Below, in pieces: positions 7,439 to 15,711 of a stretch of DNA of 64,000 bases. The first letter of the stretch is position 1. Each line of letters starts with the position of its first letter. This DNA comes from Fen-999 sp044220545. GTDB taxonomy: Bacteria > Pseudomonadota > Gammaproteobacteria > Burkholderiales > Rhodocyclaceae. The position numbers were made by a program, and so were the translations under genes. A model generated the notes under the pieces. The model made no database searches. It was not told the origin of the DNA and saw nothing but the letters and a program-made list of their open reading frames with translations. The stretch covers positions 62,001 through 126,000 of the forward strand of contig JBGAQX010000021.1 of assembly GCA_044220545.1 (NCBI GenBank). Reading direction: 5' to 3'.

Positions 7439-9553
7439 GTGCTGACACCGATCAAGAAGTCCTTCGCCTACGGCGCCCACACGATCACGATGGAAACGGG
7501 CGAGATTGCTCGCCAGGCTACGGGTGCCGTGCTGGTCAATATGGACGATACCGTCATCCTCGCCACGGTGGTTGCCAAGGATGAAGCCAAGGCGGGTCAG
7601 GATTTCTTCCCCCTGACAGTCGACTACGTTGAAAAGGTCTACGCGGCAGGTCGTATTCCCGGTGGCTTTTTCAAGCGCGAGGGTCGCCCCTCCGAGAAGG
7701 AGACTCTGACTTCACGCCTGATCGACCGGCCGATCCGCCCGCTGTTTCCCGAGGGCTTCTACAATGAAGTCCAGGTCATCATCCATGTGCTGTCGAGCAA
7801 TCCTGAAATCGATCCGGACATCCCGTCGATGATCGGCGCCTCCGCCGCCTTGGCCATTTCGGGCATCCCCTTCGACGGCCCGATCGGTGCAGCACGTGTC
7901 GGTTTTATCGGTGGCCAGTATGTGCTGTGTCCCACCATCAGCCAACTGCCGGAAAGCCAGCTCAATCTGGTCGTCGCTGGTACTGCCGGCGCCGTGTTGA
8001 TGGTCGAATCGGAAGCGCAGCAGCTTTCCGAGGAAGTCATGCTGGGTGCGGTGGTTTTTGGTCACGATCAGATGCAGGCCGCCATCAAGGCCATCAACGA
8101 ACTGGTCGAAGTGGCCGGCAAACCGGAGTGGAGCTGGCAGGCACCCGCCAAGGATGAGCCGCTCATCGCCAGAGTCGCTCAACTTGCCGAAGCCGACCTG
8201 CGTGACGCCTATCGCACCACCAGCAAACAGGCGCGTACCCAGAAATGCCGCGAGGTGGCGAAGAAGACCGTTGATGCCCTTTGTGCCGGTGACGGCGCGC
8301 CGGATGCGACGGCCATCGGCAATCTGATCTTCGAACTGGAGGCGAAGATCGTCCGCACCCAGATCCTCAATGGCGAGCCACGCATCGATGGCCGTGATAC
8401 CCGCACCGTTCGTCCGATCACCGTTCGTACCGGCGTATTGCCGCGCACGCACGGTTCCGCATTGTTCACCCGCGGCGAGACGCAAGCGCTGGTGGTCGCC
8501 ACCCTGGGCACCGGCCGTGACGAACAGATCATCGACGCCCTTCAGGGTGAGTACCGCGATCGCTTCATGCTCCACTACAACATGCCTCCGTTCGCCACCG
8601 GCGAGACCGGCCGCGTCGGCAGCCCGAAGCGGCGCGAGATCGGCCACGGTCGCCTGGCCAAGCGCTCGATCATCGCCGTGCTGCCGAGCGCGGAAGACTT
8701 TGGCTACTCAATGCGTGTTGTTTCCGAGATTACCGAATCGAATGGATCTTCTTCCATGGCATCCGTTTGCGGTGGTTCGTTGGCGCTGATGGACGCCGGC
8801 GTGCCGCTCAAGGCACCCGTTGCCGGCATTGCCATGGGCCTGATCAAGGACGGCAACCGTTTTGCCGTTCTGACTGACATCCTTGGTGACGAGGATCACC
8901 TTGGCGACATGGACTTCAAGGTGGCCGGTACCGACAGCGGTGTCACCGCGCTCCAGATGGATATCAAGATTCAGGGCATTACCAAGGAAATCATGCAGGT
9001 CGCGCTGGCGCAGGCGAAGGAGGCGCGCCTGCACATCCTCGGCATCATGACCAGCGCCGTTTCCGGTCATCGCCAGGAGGTGTCGAACTTTGCGCCGCGC
9101 ATGATCTCGCTCAAGATCAATCCGGAAAAGATTCGTGACGTGATTGGCAAGGGCGGCGCCACCATTCGCGCACTCACCGAGGAAACCGGCTGCGTGATCG
9201 ACATCGAGGACGACGGCAGTGTGACCATTTCTTCGGTGAATGCCGATGCCGCCCAGGTGGCCAAGAAGCGTATCGAAGACATAACCGCCGAAGTCGAAGT
9301 TGGCAAGGTCTACGAAGGGCCCGTGTTGCGGTTGCTCGATTTCGGGGCCATCGTCCAGGTACTGCCTGGCAAGGATGGCTTGCTGCACATCTCCCAGATC
9401 GCCAACGAACGCGTCAATGCCGTCAGTGACTATCTGAAGGAGGGGCAGGTCGTGAAGGTCAAGGTCATCGAGACCGATGACAAGGGCCGTATCCGTTTAT
9501 CCATGAAAGCGCTGCTGAGCGAAGGGCAGGGTGAAACCGCCGCTGCTCAATAG
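7439..9553 (+). CDS. pnp: polyribonucleotide nucleotidyltransferase (PNPase)
   Basis: PNPase is a trimeric phosphorolytic 3'-5' exoribonuclease of mRNA decay and the RNA degradosome. The 704-residue protein has two RNase PH domains (the second with GRDTRTVRPITVRTGVLPR and ESNGSSSMASVCGGSLALMD), an alpha-helical spacer, a KH domain (~555-615, RDVIGKGGATIRALTEETG) and an S1 domain (~620-690, VLPGKDGLLHISQIANERV). It starts at GTG 7439 preceded by GAAAGGAA; no better upstream start is seen. A strong hairpin follows. Confidence 0.98.
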   Translation: MLTPIKKSFAYGAHTITMETGEIARQATGAVLVNMDDTVILATVVAKDEAKAGQDFFPLTVDYVEKVYAAGRIPGGFFKREGRPSEKETLTSRLIDRPIRPLFPEGFYNEVQVIIHVLSSNPEIDPDIPSMIGASAALAISGIPFDGPIGAARVGFIGGQYVLCPTISQLPESQLNLVVAGTAGAVLMVESEAQQLSEEVMLGAVVFGHDQMQAAIKAINELVEVAGKPEWSWQAPAKDEPLIARVAQLAEADLRDAYRTTSKQARTQKCREVAKKTVDALCAGDGAPDATAIGNLIFELEAKIVRTQILNGEPRIDGRDTRTVRPITVRTGVLPRTHGSALFTRGETQALVVATLGTGRDEQIIDALQGEYRDRFMLHYNMPPFATGETGRVGSPKRREIGHGRLAKRSIIAVLPSAEDFGYSMRVVSEITESNGSSSMASVCGGSLALMDAGVPLKAPVAGIAMGLIKDGNRFAVLTDILGDEDHLGDMDFKVAGTDSGVTALQMDIKIQGITKEIMQVALAQAKEARLHILGIMTSAVSGHRQEVSNFAPRMISLKINPEKIRDVIGKGGATIRALTEETGCVIDIEDDGSVTISSVNADAAQVAKKRIEDITAEVEVGKVYEGPVLRLLDFGAIVQVLPGKDGLLHISQIANERVNAVSDYLKEGQVVKVKVIETDDKGRIRLSMKALLSEGQGETAAAQ

Positions 9554-9570
9554 CCCCTACGGGGTGAGAA

Positions 9571-9605
9571 AACAACAAAGGACGCGATAGCGTCCTTTGT
9601 TGTTT
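9571..9605. terminator. bidirectional intrinsic terminator between pnp and dksA
   Basis: A perfect 15-bp stem (9571-9585 with 9590-9604) closes a GATA loop. Short T runs flank both arms, so it can end pnp on the plus strand and dksA on the minus strand. Confidence 0.85.
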
Positions 9606-9654
9606 CAGGGGCACACCTATCCATTGGCGTGGCCCATGCGAAGAATATCGACGC

Positions 9655-10080
9655 CTACTTGGCCATCTGTTTTTCTCGGCGCTCTTCAAGTTCCTTGCAG
9701 TCGATGCATAGCGTTGCCGTCGGGCGAGCCTCAAGGCGCTTGAGGCCGATCTCGACGCCGCAGCTATCGCAGTAACCATACTCCCCCGCATCGATGCGAG
9801 CGATCGATTCTTCGACCTTCTTGATCAGCTTGCGCTCGCGGTCGCGGTTGCGCAGTTCCAATGCGATATCCGACTCTTGGCTGGCGCGGTCGTTGGGGTC
9901 GGCGAAAACCGTCGCCTCGTCCTGCATCGTCTGCACGGTACGCTCGATATCGCCGGCCAGTTCGCCCTTCAGTGAGTCAAGTATGTCGCGGAAATGCGCC
10001 AGTTGCTTGCTGTTCATGTACTCCTCACCCTTCTTTGCGACGTAGGGCGGAAACTGCTTATGCAGGAAGTCATCGGCCAT
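9655..10080 (-). CDS. dksA: RNA polymerase-binding transcription factor DksA
   Basis: DksA enters the RNA polymerase secondary channel and, with ppGpp, represses rRNA and activates amino-acid genes. The 141-residue protein has the coiled-coil with the tip motif DPNDRA (Asp61, Asp64, the pair needed for function in E. coli) and a C-terminal four-cysteine zinc finger (Cys104, Cys107, Cys125, Cys128). ELRNRDRERKLIKK and GLKRLEARPTATLCIDCK are diagnostic. It is a full DksA rather than a short TraR-like protein. It converges with pnp on a shared terminator. Confidence 0.96.
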   Translation of the reverse strand: MADDFLHKQFPPYVAKKGEEYMNSKQLAHFRDILDSLKGELAGDIERTVQTMQDEATVFADPNDRASQESDIALELRNRDRERKLIKKVEESIARIDAGEYGYCDSCGVEIGLKRLEARPTATLCIDCKELEERREKQMAK

Positions 10081-10296
10081 GTTCGTGGGTATCTAATCCG
10101 TCGGCGGAAAAGCAAGCTTTATAAAGGAAAGAGGGCCATGCTGCAAGCTGCTTGTTTGAATTGGATGGTTTACCAATGCCGCTTGACTTTCCTCTTGTTG
10201 CCTCAATCTAACCGGCCTCGTAAGAGTTCCCCGGAACCGTTGTCCGAACCGAGGCTGCCAAGGTTTACTTCGCTTTTCTTCAATTGGGAGATTTTC

Positions 10297-10569
10297 ATGA
10301 ACAAATCAGAATTGATCGAACAAATTGCCGAATCCGCCGATCTGTCCAAGGCTGCCGCGGGCCGCGCGCTTGACGCGGCCATTGCTGCGATCGAGTCTGC
10401 AATGAAGAAAGGAGAGGAGGTTACGTTGGTGGGGTTTGGCAGTTTCTATGTTGGCATGCGCGCCGCCCGCAGCGGCCGCAATCCCCGTACTGGAGCATCG
10501 ATCGATATCAAGGCTGCGAAGCTGCCCAAGTTCCGAGCTGGCAAGGGGCTCAGAGACGCCATCAACTGA
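10297..10569 (+). CDS. HU-type DNA-binding nucleoid protein
   Basis: A 90-residue member of the HU/IHF family that bends and compacts DNA as a dimer. MNKSELIEQIAESADLSKAA is the classic HU N-terminus, and VTLVGFGSFYVGMRAARSGRNPRTG leads into the DNA-binding arms with the conserved GRNPxTG. The C-terminus GKGLRDAIN is typical of HU. I chose ATG 10297, preceded by GGGAG; the longer open frame upstream has no family similarity. HU is preferred over IHF because of the GRNPRTGASIDIKAAK arm. tRNA-Val begins 41 bp downstream. Confidence 0.93.
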   Translation: MNKSELIEQIAESADLSKAAAGRALDAAIAAIESAMKKGEEVTLVGFGSFYVGMRAARSGRNPRTGASIDIKAAKLPKFRAGKGLRDAIN

Positions 10570-10575
10570 TATACT
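10567..10575 (+). promoter_or_regulatory. possible extended -10 promoter for tRNA-Val
   Basis: TGATATACT (TG at 10567-10568, -10 TATACT at 10570-10575) matches an extended -10 element and overlaps the HU stop codon. There is no convincing -35. The tRNA may also simply be read through from the HU gene. Confidence 0.4.
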
Positions 10576-10610
10576 TTCCTTGTTGGATGGACTTCCCAAG
10601 CCCATTGGGC

Positions 10611-10686
10611 GGGTGCTTAGCTCAGTTGGTAGAGCGTCGCCTTTACACGGCGAATGTCGGGGGTTCGAGCCCCTCAGCACCCACCA
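10611..10686 (+). tRNA. tRNA-Val (anticodon TAC)
   Basis: A 76-nt cloverleaf with encoded CCA: acceptor GGGTGCT pairs with AGCACCC, D arm GCTCAGTTGGTAGAGC, anticodon loop TTTACAC (anticodon TAC), T arm GGGGGTTCGAGCCCC. Ends ACCA at 10683-10686. Confidence 0.97.
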
Positions 10687-10847
10687 TTCCGACTCCCCAA
10701 GGGTTTCCCCTGCCACAGGGACGGTGAGTAGATCGTCCCGGGGGCGTCTGGCGCAACAAACCCTTACAACTTGCTGTAGTCAACGTGCGCGATTCATTCG
10801 TTAATGAAGTCATGGACAGCGATGTCGGTGACGAACGGAGAAACGAA

Positions 10848-11225
10848 ATGAACAAGAAACGTGCAGCTTTGGTGGCGATTGTTCTGGCAGTCACATCGGT
10901 CAGCGGCAGCGCTTGGGCGGATCGGGGCCATTTTGGCGGGCCGCGCTTTGCGCACGGTCACCGAGGCGGGCATCACCATGGCGGTGGGCTTGGTTTGGTT
11001 TCGGGCTTGGTATTGGGGTCGGCGCTGGTTTGGGCGGCAACCCGGCCTCCAGCGGTGGTCTATCAGGAGCCGGTGCGCACGGTGATCGTGCAGGAGCCCG
11101 AACCGGTCGTGGTTGCCCCCCCAGTCAGCAACCAATGGTGGTACTACTGCCGCAGCGCTGGTGCCTACTATCCCTATGTGGCCAGTTGTCCGACCGGATG
11201 GGAGACGGTACCGGCCACACCGTAG
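10848..11225 (+). CDS. small secreted protein of unknown function
   Basis: I do not recognise a function. The 125-residue protein has a clear signal peptide: Met-Asn-Lys-Lys-Arg, a hydrophobic core AALVAIVLAVTSVSGS, and a cleavage site after AWA at residue 24. The mature part begins with a His/Gly-rich stretch (DRGHFGGPRFAHGHRGGHHH), then a short hydrophobic Gly/Leu segment, a Val/Pro/Glu linker, and a C-terminal WWYYC...YYPYVASCPTGWETVP motif. Two cysteines there could form a disulfide. This C-terminal pattern is common in small exported betaproteobacterial proteins. The start at 10848 has ACGGAG 6 bp upstream; a longer start at 10785 would bury the signal peptide. Confidence 0.75.
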   Translation: MNKKRAALVAIVLAVTSVSGSAWADRGHFGGPRFAHGHRGGHHHGGGLGLVSGLVLGSALVWAATRPPAVVYQEPVRTVIVQEPEPVVVAPPVSNQWWYYCRSAGAYYPYVASCPTGWETVPATP

Positions 11226-11270
11226 GCGGATAGCGCCATCGCGAGTGGATATATATGCTTGGGCGGCGAC

Positions 11271-11303
11271 AAAAAAAAGCCACAGCTTCCGCTGTGGCTT
11301 TTC
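11271..11303. terminator. intrinsic terminator shared by secreted-protein and cold-shock genes
   Basis: A 12-bp stem (11275-11286 with 11291-11302) closes a TTCC loop. On the minus strand it is followed by eight T, strong for the cold-shock gene; on the plus strand TTTTC follows. Confidence 0.85.
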
Positions 11304-11319
11304 TCAAATTGCGCGTGTC

Positions 11320-11523
11320 TTACACCGGCTTGATGGTCGCAGCCTGCTTGCCCTTCGGGCCCATCTTAACCTCGAAGCTCACCTTCTGACCTTCCTGCAG
11401 GGACTTGAAGCCCTGGGACTGGATCTCGGAGAAGTGCGCGAACAAATCATCGCCACCATCGTCCGGAGTGATGAAACCAAAACCCTTTGCGTCGTTGAAC
11501 CATTTAACGGTACCAGTTGCCAT
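11320..11523 (-). CDS. cold-shock protein (CspA family)
   Basis: A 67-residue single cold-shock domain protein that binds single-stranded RNA/DNA and melts mRNA structure. MATGTVKWFNDAKGFGFI contains RNP1 (KGFGFI) and DLFAHFSEI is RNP2. Total length is that of CspA-like proteins. The 5' region is long: the likely promoter at 11669-11697 gives an untranslated leader of ~140 nt, as for cold-inducible csp genes whose leaders act as thermosensors. The start at 11523 is set by homology; the frame is open further upstream without similarity. Confidence 0.95.
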   Translation of the reverse strand: MATGTVKWFNDAKGFGFITPDDGGDDLFAHFSEIQSQGFKSLQEGQKVSFEVKMGPKGKQAATIKPV

Positions 11524-11668
11524 ATTACTTTCCTCGAAAATTGAAATAAATCCGGAATCTTCCGGCGCGCAAGCGACATCAAGAAAGGTAATTGACAGCG
11601 GGAAAACGACGCCGGTATCGGCGGTGACCACGAAAAACAAATACGCTGCTTGAATCGAATGCGCGGTC

Positions 11669-11697
11669 ACCCTAAGGCATATGGGGCGTCTTGGCAA
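11669..11697 (-). promoter_or_regulatory. putative promoter of the cold-shock gene
   Basis: On the minus strand TTGCCA (11692-11697) and TAGGGT (11669-11674) are 17 bp apart. The -35 is good and the -10 weak. The 255 bp between the csp start and phnA hold no other gene. Confidence 0.45.
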
Positions 11698-11778
11698 GCA
11701 TATTTTCGCGACAAGACATTTTTTGACTGAGTTCCAGAATCAACATTTCAGGCCGCCGACAAGGTGTCCCACAAGCCT

Positions 11779-12117
11779 CTATGCCTTCCTTACGAATTCA
11801 GACTTCAATTGCATGGCACCGATGCCGTCAATCTTGCAGTCGATATCATGATCGCCTTCGACCAGACGGATGTTCTTTACCTTTGTCCCAACCTTGACGA
11901 CGAAAGAGGATCCCTTGACCTTGAGATCCTTGATCACGGTCACGGTGTCACCGTCCTGAAGCGCATTCCCATGGGCATCGCGGACAACGTGTCGGTCGTC
12001 CATGCTCTCGGTGGTCAGGTTCGACCACTCGTGCGCGCACTCCGGACAGACAAACAAGCCGCCGTCTTCGTAGGAAAATTCGGAATTGCATTTTGGACAC
12101 TTGGGCAAAGCGCTCAT
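11779..12117 (-). CDS. phnA: PhnA-type zinc ribbon domain protein (YjdM family)
   Basis: A 112-residue PhnA-family protein. The N-terminal zinc ribbon has two Cys pairs (CPKC and CPEC) followed by AHEW; the C-terminal domain carries DANGNALQDGDTVTVIKDLKVKGS-like sequence and GTKVKNIRLVEGDHDIDCKID. Despite the historical name, the family is not required for phosphonate use and its role is unclear. I chose ATG 12117 (MSALPKCPKC), preceded by AGGGAT, over an upstream ATG at 12153. Confidence 0.9.
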   Translation of the reverse strand: MSALPKCPKCNSEFSYEDGGLFVCPECAHEWSNLTTESMDDRHVVRDAHGNALQDGDTVTVIKDLKVKGSSFVVKVGTKVKNIRLVEGDHDIDCKIDGIGAMQLKSEFVRKA

Positions 12118-12344
12118 TGGTTGATCCCTGTGTTGATGACCTGATGCCGACACCGGACAAACCAGAATGCCGTCGGGCGGTATGGATGCGGGGTGGGGAT
12201 CGAATCAGGGAAAATCGGCAATGCTACGGTGCCCCCGAAACAAATCGACATACTCCGCCGGCATCACCCGTGCGGGAGAATGGCATAATCCCCCACCGAT
12301 GCCACGAACGACCACCGACAAAGTGCCCATACACAGCCTGGAAA

Positions 12345-12372
12345 GCAAAAAGCCAACCCGGAAGGATTGGCT
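12345..12372 (-). terminator. intrinsic terminator of tRNA-Asn
   Basis: On the minus strand AGCCAA pairs with TTGGCT (12367-12372 with 12351-12356) around a 10-nt loop and is followed by TTTTGC. It lies 17 bp beyond the tRNA 3' end. The rest of 12118-12344 shows no gene. Confidence 0.65.
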
Positions 12373-12388
12373 CAATGCGTGAAACCTT

Positions 12389-12464
12389 TGGCTCCCCGAC
12401 CTGGGCTCGAACCAGGGACCTGCGGATTAACAGTCCGTCGCTCTACCGACTGAGCTATCGGGGA
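12389..12464 (-). tRNA. tRNA-Asn (anticodon GTT)
   Basis: A 76-nt cloverleaf with encoded CCA on the minus strand: acceptor TCCCCGA/TCGGGGA, D arm GCTCAGTCGGTAGAGC, anticodon loop CTGTTAA (anticodon GTT), T arm CCTGGTTCGAGCCCAGG. Confidence 0.97.
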
Positions 12465-12479
12465 ACTGAAGAGGCGCGA

Positions 12480-12508
12480 ATCTTAGACACTTTGGCTGAG
12501 GCCGTCAA
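12480..12508 (-). promoter_or_regulatory. sigma70-type promoter for tRNA-Asn
   Basis: On the minus strand TTGACG (12503-12508) and TAAGAT (12480-12485) are 17 bp apart, 16 bp before the tRNA 5' end. Confidence 0.65.
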
Positions 12509-12531
12509 GCAAGCAGGAGCCTTTTTATAGC

Positions 12532-14382
12532 ATGAATGACGAACAGGTATTCTTCAAGACGCCTGCTGGCGAAGACGCCGTCCGAGAGCGCACTCGATTG
12601 GTCCAGCGCAACCTGCGCATGGTGCTGATCTTGGTCGATGGCGTTATTGACGCGGCCGCTCTGAAGAACAAGGTTGGCGATGCGGCGATGGTTGACTCGG
12701 CATTGGCTGAGCTGAATCGAATGGGCTTGATCGAGACAGCGGAGGTTCGTGCCGCGCGGACTGCTGGAGCGGAGACAACCACCGGGGGGGCCCAACCGAC
12801 AGAGCCCGAGATGGTGCCTGCCGTCATTGATTCGGACGAGATTCCGGTCCTGAATGAAGTCGCCTCGGCGGCGACAGAGTCTATCGAGGCGCCTCTGTCG
12901 CAATCTCCGTCGATATTCAGCCAGAAGCCACTGGTGGACGTTCCATTCGACCATGACATCTGGGCAGATGACAATGATCGTCCCGTGGTTCAGTCGGTCA
13001 AACCTCCGCTACTGGCGTCGATCAAGACCTGGTGGCAATCGAGGCAGCGCAAGCGGGCGGACGCGCACGAAGAAGCCCTGTTTGAGAAGGCCTACGTCGA
13101 AGCCAGCGTCGAGGAAGCTCCGGTCGTCATCGCCAAGCCGCCTGCGCGTCCGCGCGAGCGGAAGATCAAGCTGGGCCCTATCCTTGCAGTCACCGCCATG
13201 GCCACCGTGGTGCTGGGGATTTCTCGTCTGGTGTTCTATCCGTACGATGAGTATCGTCCAGAGTTCGAGCGGCGATTGTCGCGGATGCTTGACGATACCG
13301 TGAAGATTGGCAATGTCCGGGTCGGTTTCATTCCCTGGCCGGTCATATCGCTGGAGCGCGTGAGTGTCGGTACCGCGGTCTATGCCAACATCGACGCGGT
13401 ACGCATCGTGCCCGAGCCGTGGACCTTGATTGCCGGACGCCAACAGTACCAGCAAGTCGTGGTCGAGGGCATGCGTATTCAGGACTCGGGCATAGCCAGG
13501 CTCGGTCACTGGTTCTTACCGGGTAGCATGGAAGATGTGCGGTTGGACAAGTTCGAAGTGACCGGGCTCTCGGTGGGTCTCGGACGCGGGTCGCTCGACG
13601 GATTGTCCGGCCGTGCCGAACTCGATGAACAGCGTGGTTTGGCAAGACTCATTTTTCGTGCGAAGGAAGGCGATTTCCAGGTCGAGGCGGTACCCGCGGC
13701 GCCTGGCGTATTGATCGCGGCGCGGGCGACGGAATGGAAAGCGCCGTTCCAACTGCCGCTGGCCTTGTCAACGTTCGACCTTACCGGCAAACTCTTGCCG
13801 GGTCGGCTTGCGATCGACAAGCTCGAAGCGCAGGCCTATGAAGGGCAGGTGAGTGGCAACGGCACGATAGGCTGGGAGCGGGATGCCAACATGTCACTGA
13901 CCCTCAACTTGCAGCACCTCGCCGCCGGCAAGCTGCTACCGGCGCTGGGCGCGCCGCCTCTGGTGGATGGGGACATCGCGGGTCGGATTGTCCTGGCTGC
14001 CAACGCACCCACCGTCAATCGTCTCGAAAGCACTATGCGCATCGAAGGTCGGTTTAATGTTTCTCGCGGCAACCTGAAACGCTTCGATCTGGCCGGCGCC
14101 CTGCGCCAGGATGACCAGGGGACGGGAACAGTACGGGGTGGCAGCACCGCTTTCGAGGACTTTTCGGGTACTTTGGCCATCGACTCGCGCACGGTTCGCC
14201 TCGGTGGATTGCGTTTGTCGTCAGGTCTGCTTCAGGCCGGAGGCCAAGCCAGCGTGCTGCGGGAGTCGGGAACGATAGCCGGGGGCGCCAATGTTGAAAT
14301 GCGCAGCAGCACCGGCACCATTCGCTCACCTGTCGGGATCGCAGGCAACATAGCCGATCCTGAACTCAAGATGAACCGTTAG
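12532..14382 (+). CDS. AsmA-like membrane-anchored protein with N-terminal cytoplasmic domain
   Basis: A 616-residue inner-membrane protein. Residues 1-70 form a helical module (RLVQRNLRMVLILVDGVIDAAALKN...LAELNRMGLIE) of the kind seen at the N-terminus of many betaproteobacterial regulators and signalling proteins. A Pro/Glu/Ala-rich linker follows (~75-190), then one membrane helix (~214-233), then an AsmA-type periplasmic part: KIGNVRVGFIPWPVISLERVSVG and repeated beta-strand segments to the end. AsmA-family proteins are large repeating beta-groove proteins linked to outer-membrane lipid transport and biogenesis. The exact role of this member is unknown to me. The ATG is the first in frame and directly follows the tRNA-Asn promoter region. 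Confidence 0.75.
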   Translation: MNDEQVFFKTPAGEDAVRERTRLVQRNLRMVLILVDGVIDAAALKNKVGDAAMVDSALAELNRMGLIETAEVRAARTAGAETTTGGAQPTEPEMVPAVIDSDEIPVLNEVASAATESIEAPLSQSPSIFSQKPLVDVPFDHDIWADDNDRPVVQSVKPPLLASIKTWWQSRQRKRADAHEEALFEKAYVEASVEEAPVVIAKPPARPRERKIKLGPILAVTAMATVVLGISRLVFYPYDEYRPEFERRLSRMLDDTVKIGNVRVGFIPWPVISLERVSVGTAVYANIDAVRIVPEPWTLIAGRQQYQQVVVEGMRIQDSGIARLGHWFLPGSMEDVRLDKFEVTGLSVGLGRGSLDGLSGRAELDEQRGLARLIFRAKEGDFQVEAVPAAPGVLIAARATEWKAPFQLPLALSTFDLTGKLLPGRLAIDKLEAQAYEGQVSGNGTIGWERDANMSLTLNLQHLAAGKLLPALGAPPLVDGDIAGRIVLAANAPTVNRLESTMRIEGRFNVSRGNLKRFDLAGALRQDDQGTGTVRGGSTAFEDFSGTLAIDSRTVRLGGLRLSSGLLQAGGQASVLRESGTIAGGANVEMRSSTGTIRSPVGIAGNIADPELKMNR

Positions 14383-14412
14383 GAGCAGCCGTCGGCAAAG
14401 CCGGCGTCAACG

Positions 14413-14447
14413 AAAAAGCGCGCCCGAAATTTCCTGGGGCGCGCTTC
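14413..14447. terminator. intrinsic terminator between AsmA-like gene and aminotransferase
   Basis: A 10-bp GC-rich stem (14416-14425 with 14437-14446) has five T on the minus-strand side, so it mainly ends the aminotransferase gene; it may also stop the convergent AsmA-like gene. Confidence 0.8.
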
Positions 14448-14463
14448 GTTGTTTCAGGCTGGC

Positions 14464-15639
14464 TTACTTCAAGATAGCGGCCATCGCATCGGCGACGTAA
14501 TCGATGTTCTTGTTATTCAAAGCCGCCAGGCAGATCCGCCCGGTGCTGACGGCAAAGATTCCATACTCGCTCTTCATCCGCTCCACCTGCGCCGCCGTAA
14601 GGCCGGTGTAGGAGAACATGCCGCGTTGCTTGGCCACGAAGGAAAAATCCTGCGCGACGCCGCGAGTCTTCAGCTTGTCGACCAGGCCGGTACGCATGGT
14701 CCGGATGCGCTCGCGCATGCCGGCGAGTTCGTCCTCCCACATCTGGCGCAGTTCGGGGCTGGACAGCACGGCCGCGACGATGGCGCCGCCATGGGTGGGC
14801 GGATTCGAATAGTTGGTGCGGATCACCCGCTTGACCTGCGACAGCACGCGGCCGGATTCCTCCTTGCTCGCCGTGACGATGGACAGCGCGCCGACCCGCT
14901 CGCCGTACAGAGAAAACGATTTCGAAAAGGAGCTGGAGACGAAAAACTGCAAGCCGGACTCGGCGAAAAGTCTCGGCGCCACGGCGTCCGGCTCGATACC
15001 GTCGGCAAAGCCTTGGTACGCCATGTCGATAAAGGCGACCAGGTTGCGCTCCTTGACCGCGGCGACGACTTCCTGCCACTGCGCGGTGGTCAGATCGGCG
15101 CCGGTCGGGTTATGGCAACAAGCGTGCAGCACGATTACCGATTTGGCCGGCAAGCTCTTCAGGCAGGACTTCATGCCCTCGAAATTCACCCCCCGCGTGG
15201 CCGCGTCGTAGTAAGGATAATTTTCGACGGCGAAACCGGCGGACTCGAACAACGCCTTGTGGTTCTCCCAGCTCGGGTCGGAAATATAGACCTTGGTGTC
15301 CGGCAGCAGGCGTTTCAGGTAGTCGGCCCCGACCTTGAGCGCGCCGGTGCCGCCGAGGCACTGGGCGGTGATGACGCGGCCTTCGGCCAGCAGTGCGGAA
15401 TCCTTGCCGAATAGCAGGTTTTGCACGGCCTGGTTGTAGGCGACCGTGCCTTCGATGGGTTGATAGCCGCGGGGTGGGGCGGCTTCGAGGCGGGTTTTTT
15501 CGGCGGCCCTGACGGCGGCCAACAGCGGAATCTTGCCTTCATCGTTGTAATACACGCCGACGCCCAGATTGACCTTGCTGGGATTCTTTTCGGCATTAAA
15601 GGCTTCGGTGAGACCCAAAATGGGGTCGCGGGGCGCCAT
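14464..15639 (-). CDS. aspartate/aromatic amino-acid aminotransferase (class I, PLP)
   Basis: A PLP enzyme of the AspC/TyrB family that moves amino groups between aspartate or aromatic amino acids and 2-oxoglutarate. The 391-residue protein contains the substrate-binding HACCHNPTGADLT, the PLP-lysine motif SSSFSKSFSLYGERVG (Lys240) and NYSNPPTHGG. Family members usually begin MSLFAAVEMAPRDPI. Here the first ATG matches the second Met of that pattern, and the upstream SLFAAVE is also encoded in frame but its expected initiator codon reads TCG (see findings), so the true protein may be about 7 residues longer. TyrB versus AspC specificity cannot be settled by eye. It is divergent from uvrB across 72 bp. 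Confidence 0.93.
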   Translation of the reverse strand: MAPRDPILGLTEAFNAEKNPSKVNLGVGVYYNDEGKIPLLAAVRAAEKTRLEAAPPRGYQPIEGTVAYNQAVQNLLFGKDSALLAEGRVITAQCLGGTGALKVGADYLKRLLPDTKVYISDPSWENHKALFESAGFAVENYPYYDAATRGVNFEGMKSCLKSLPAKSVIVLHACCHNPTGADLTTAQWQEVVAAVKERNLVAFIDMAYQGFADGIEPDAVAPRLFAESGLQFFVSSSFSKSFSLYGERVGALSIVTASKEESGRVLSQVKRVIRTNYSNPPTHGGAIVAAVLSSPELRQMWEDELAGMRERIRTMRTGLVDKLKTRGVAQDFSFVAKQRGMFSYTGLTAAQVERMKSEYGIFAVSTGRICLAALNNKNIDYVADAMAAILK

Positions 15640-15711
15640 TTCGACGGCGGCAAACAGGGACGAGCCGATTCCCCGATCCGCTTCCCACGCTGCTCGAAAT
15701 CGAAATTTCTA

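Noticed and set aside
11779..12117. A role in phosphonate use for PhnA
   Set aside because: The name is historical; no phn operon genes are nearby and the family is not needed for phosphonate breakdown.
12784..12790. Phase-variable G7 run in the AsmA-like gene
   Set aside because: Seven G is short for slippage-based switching, and G runs of this size occur by chance at this GC content.
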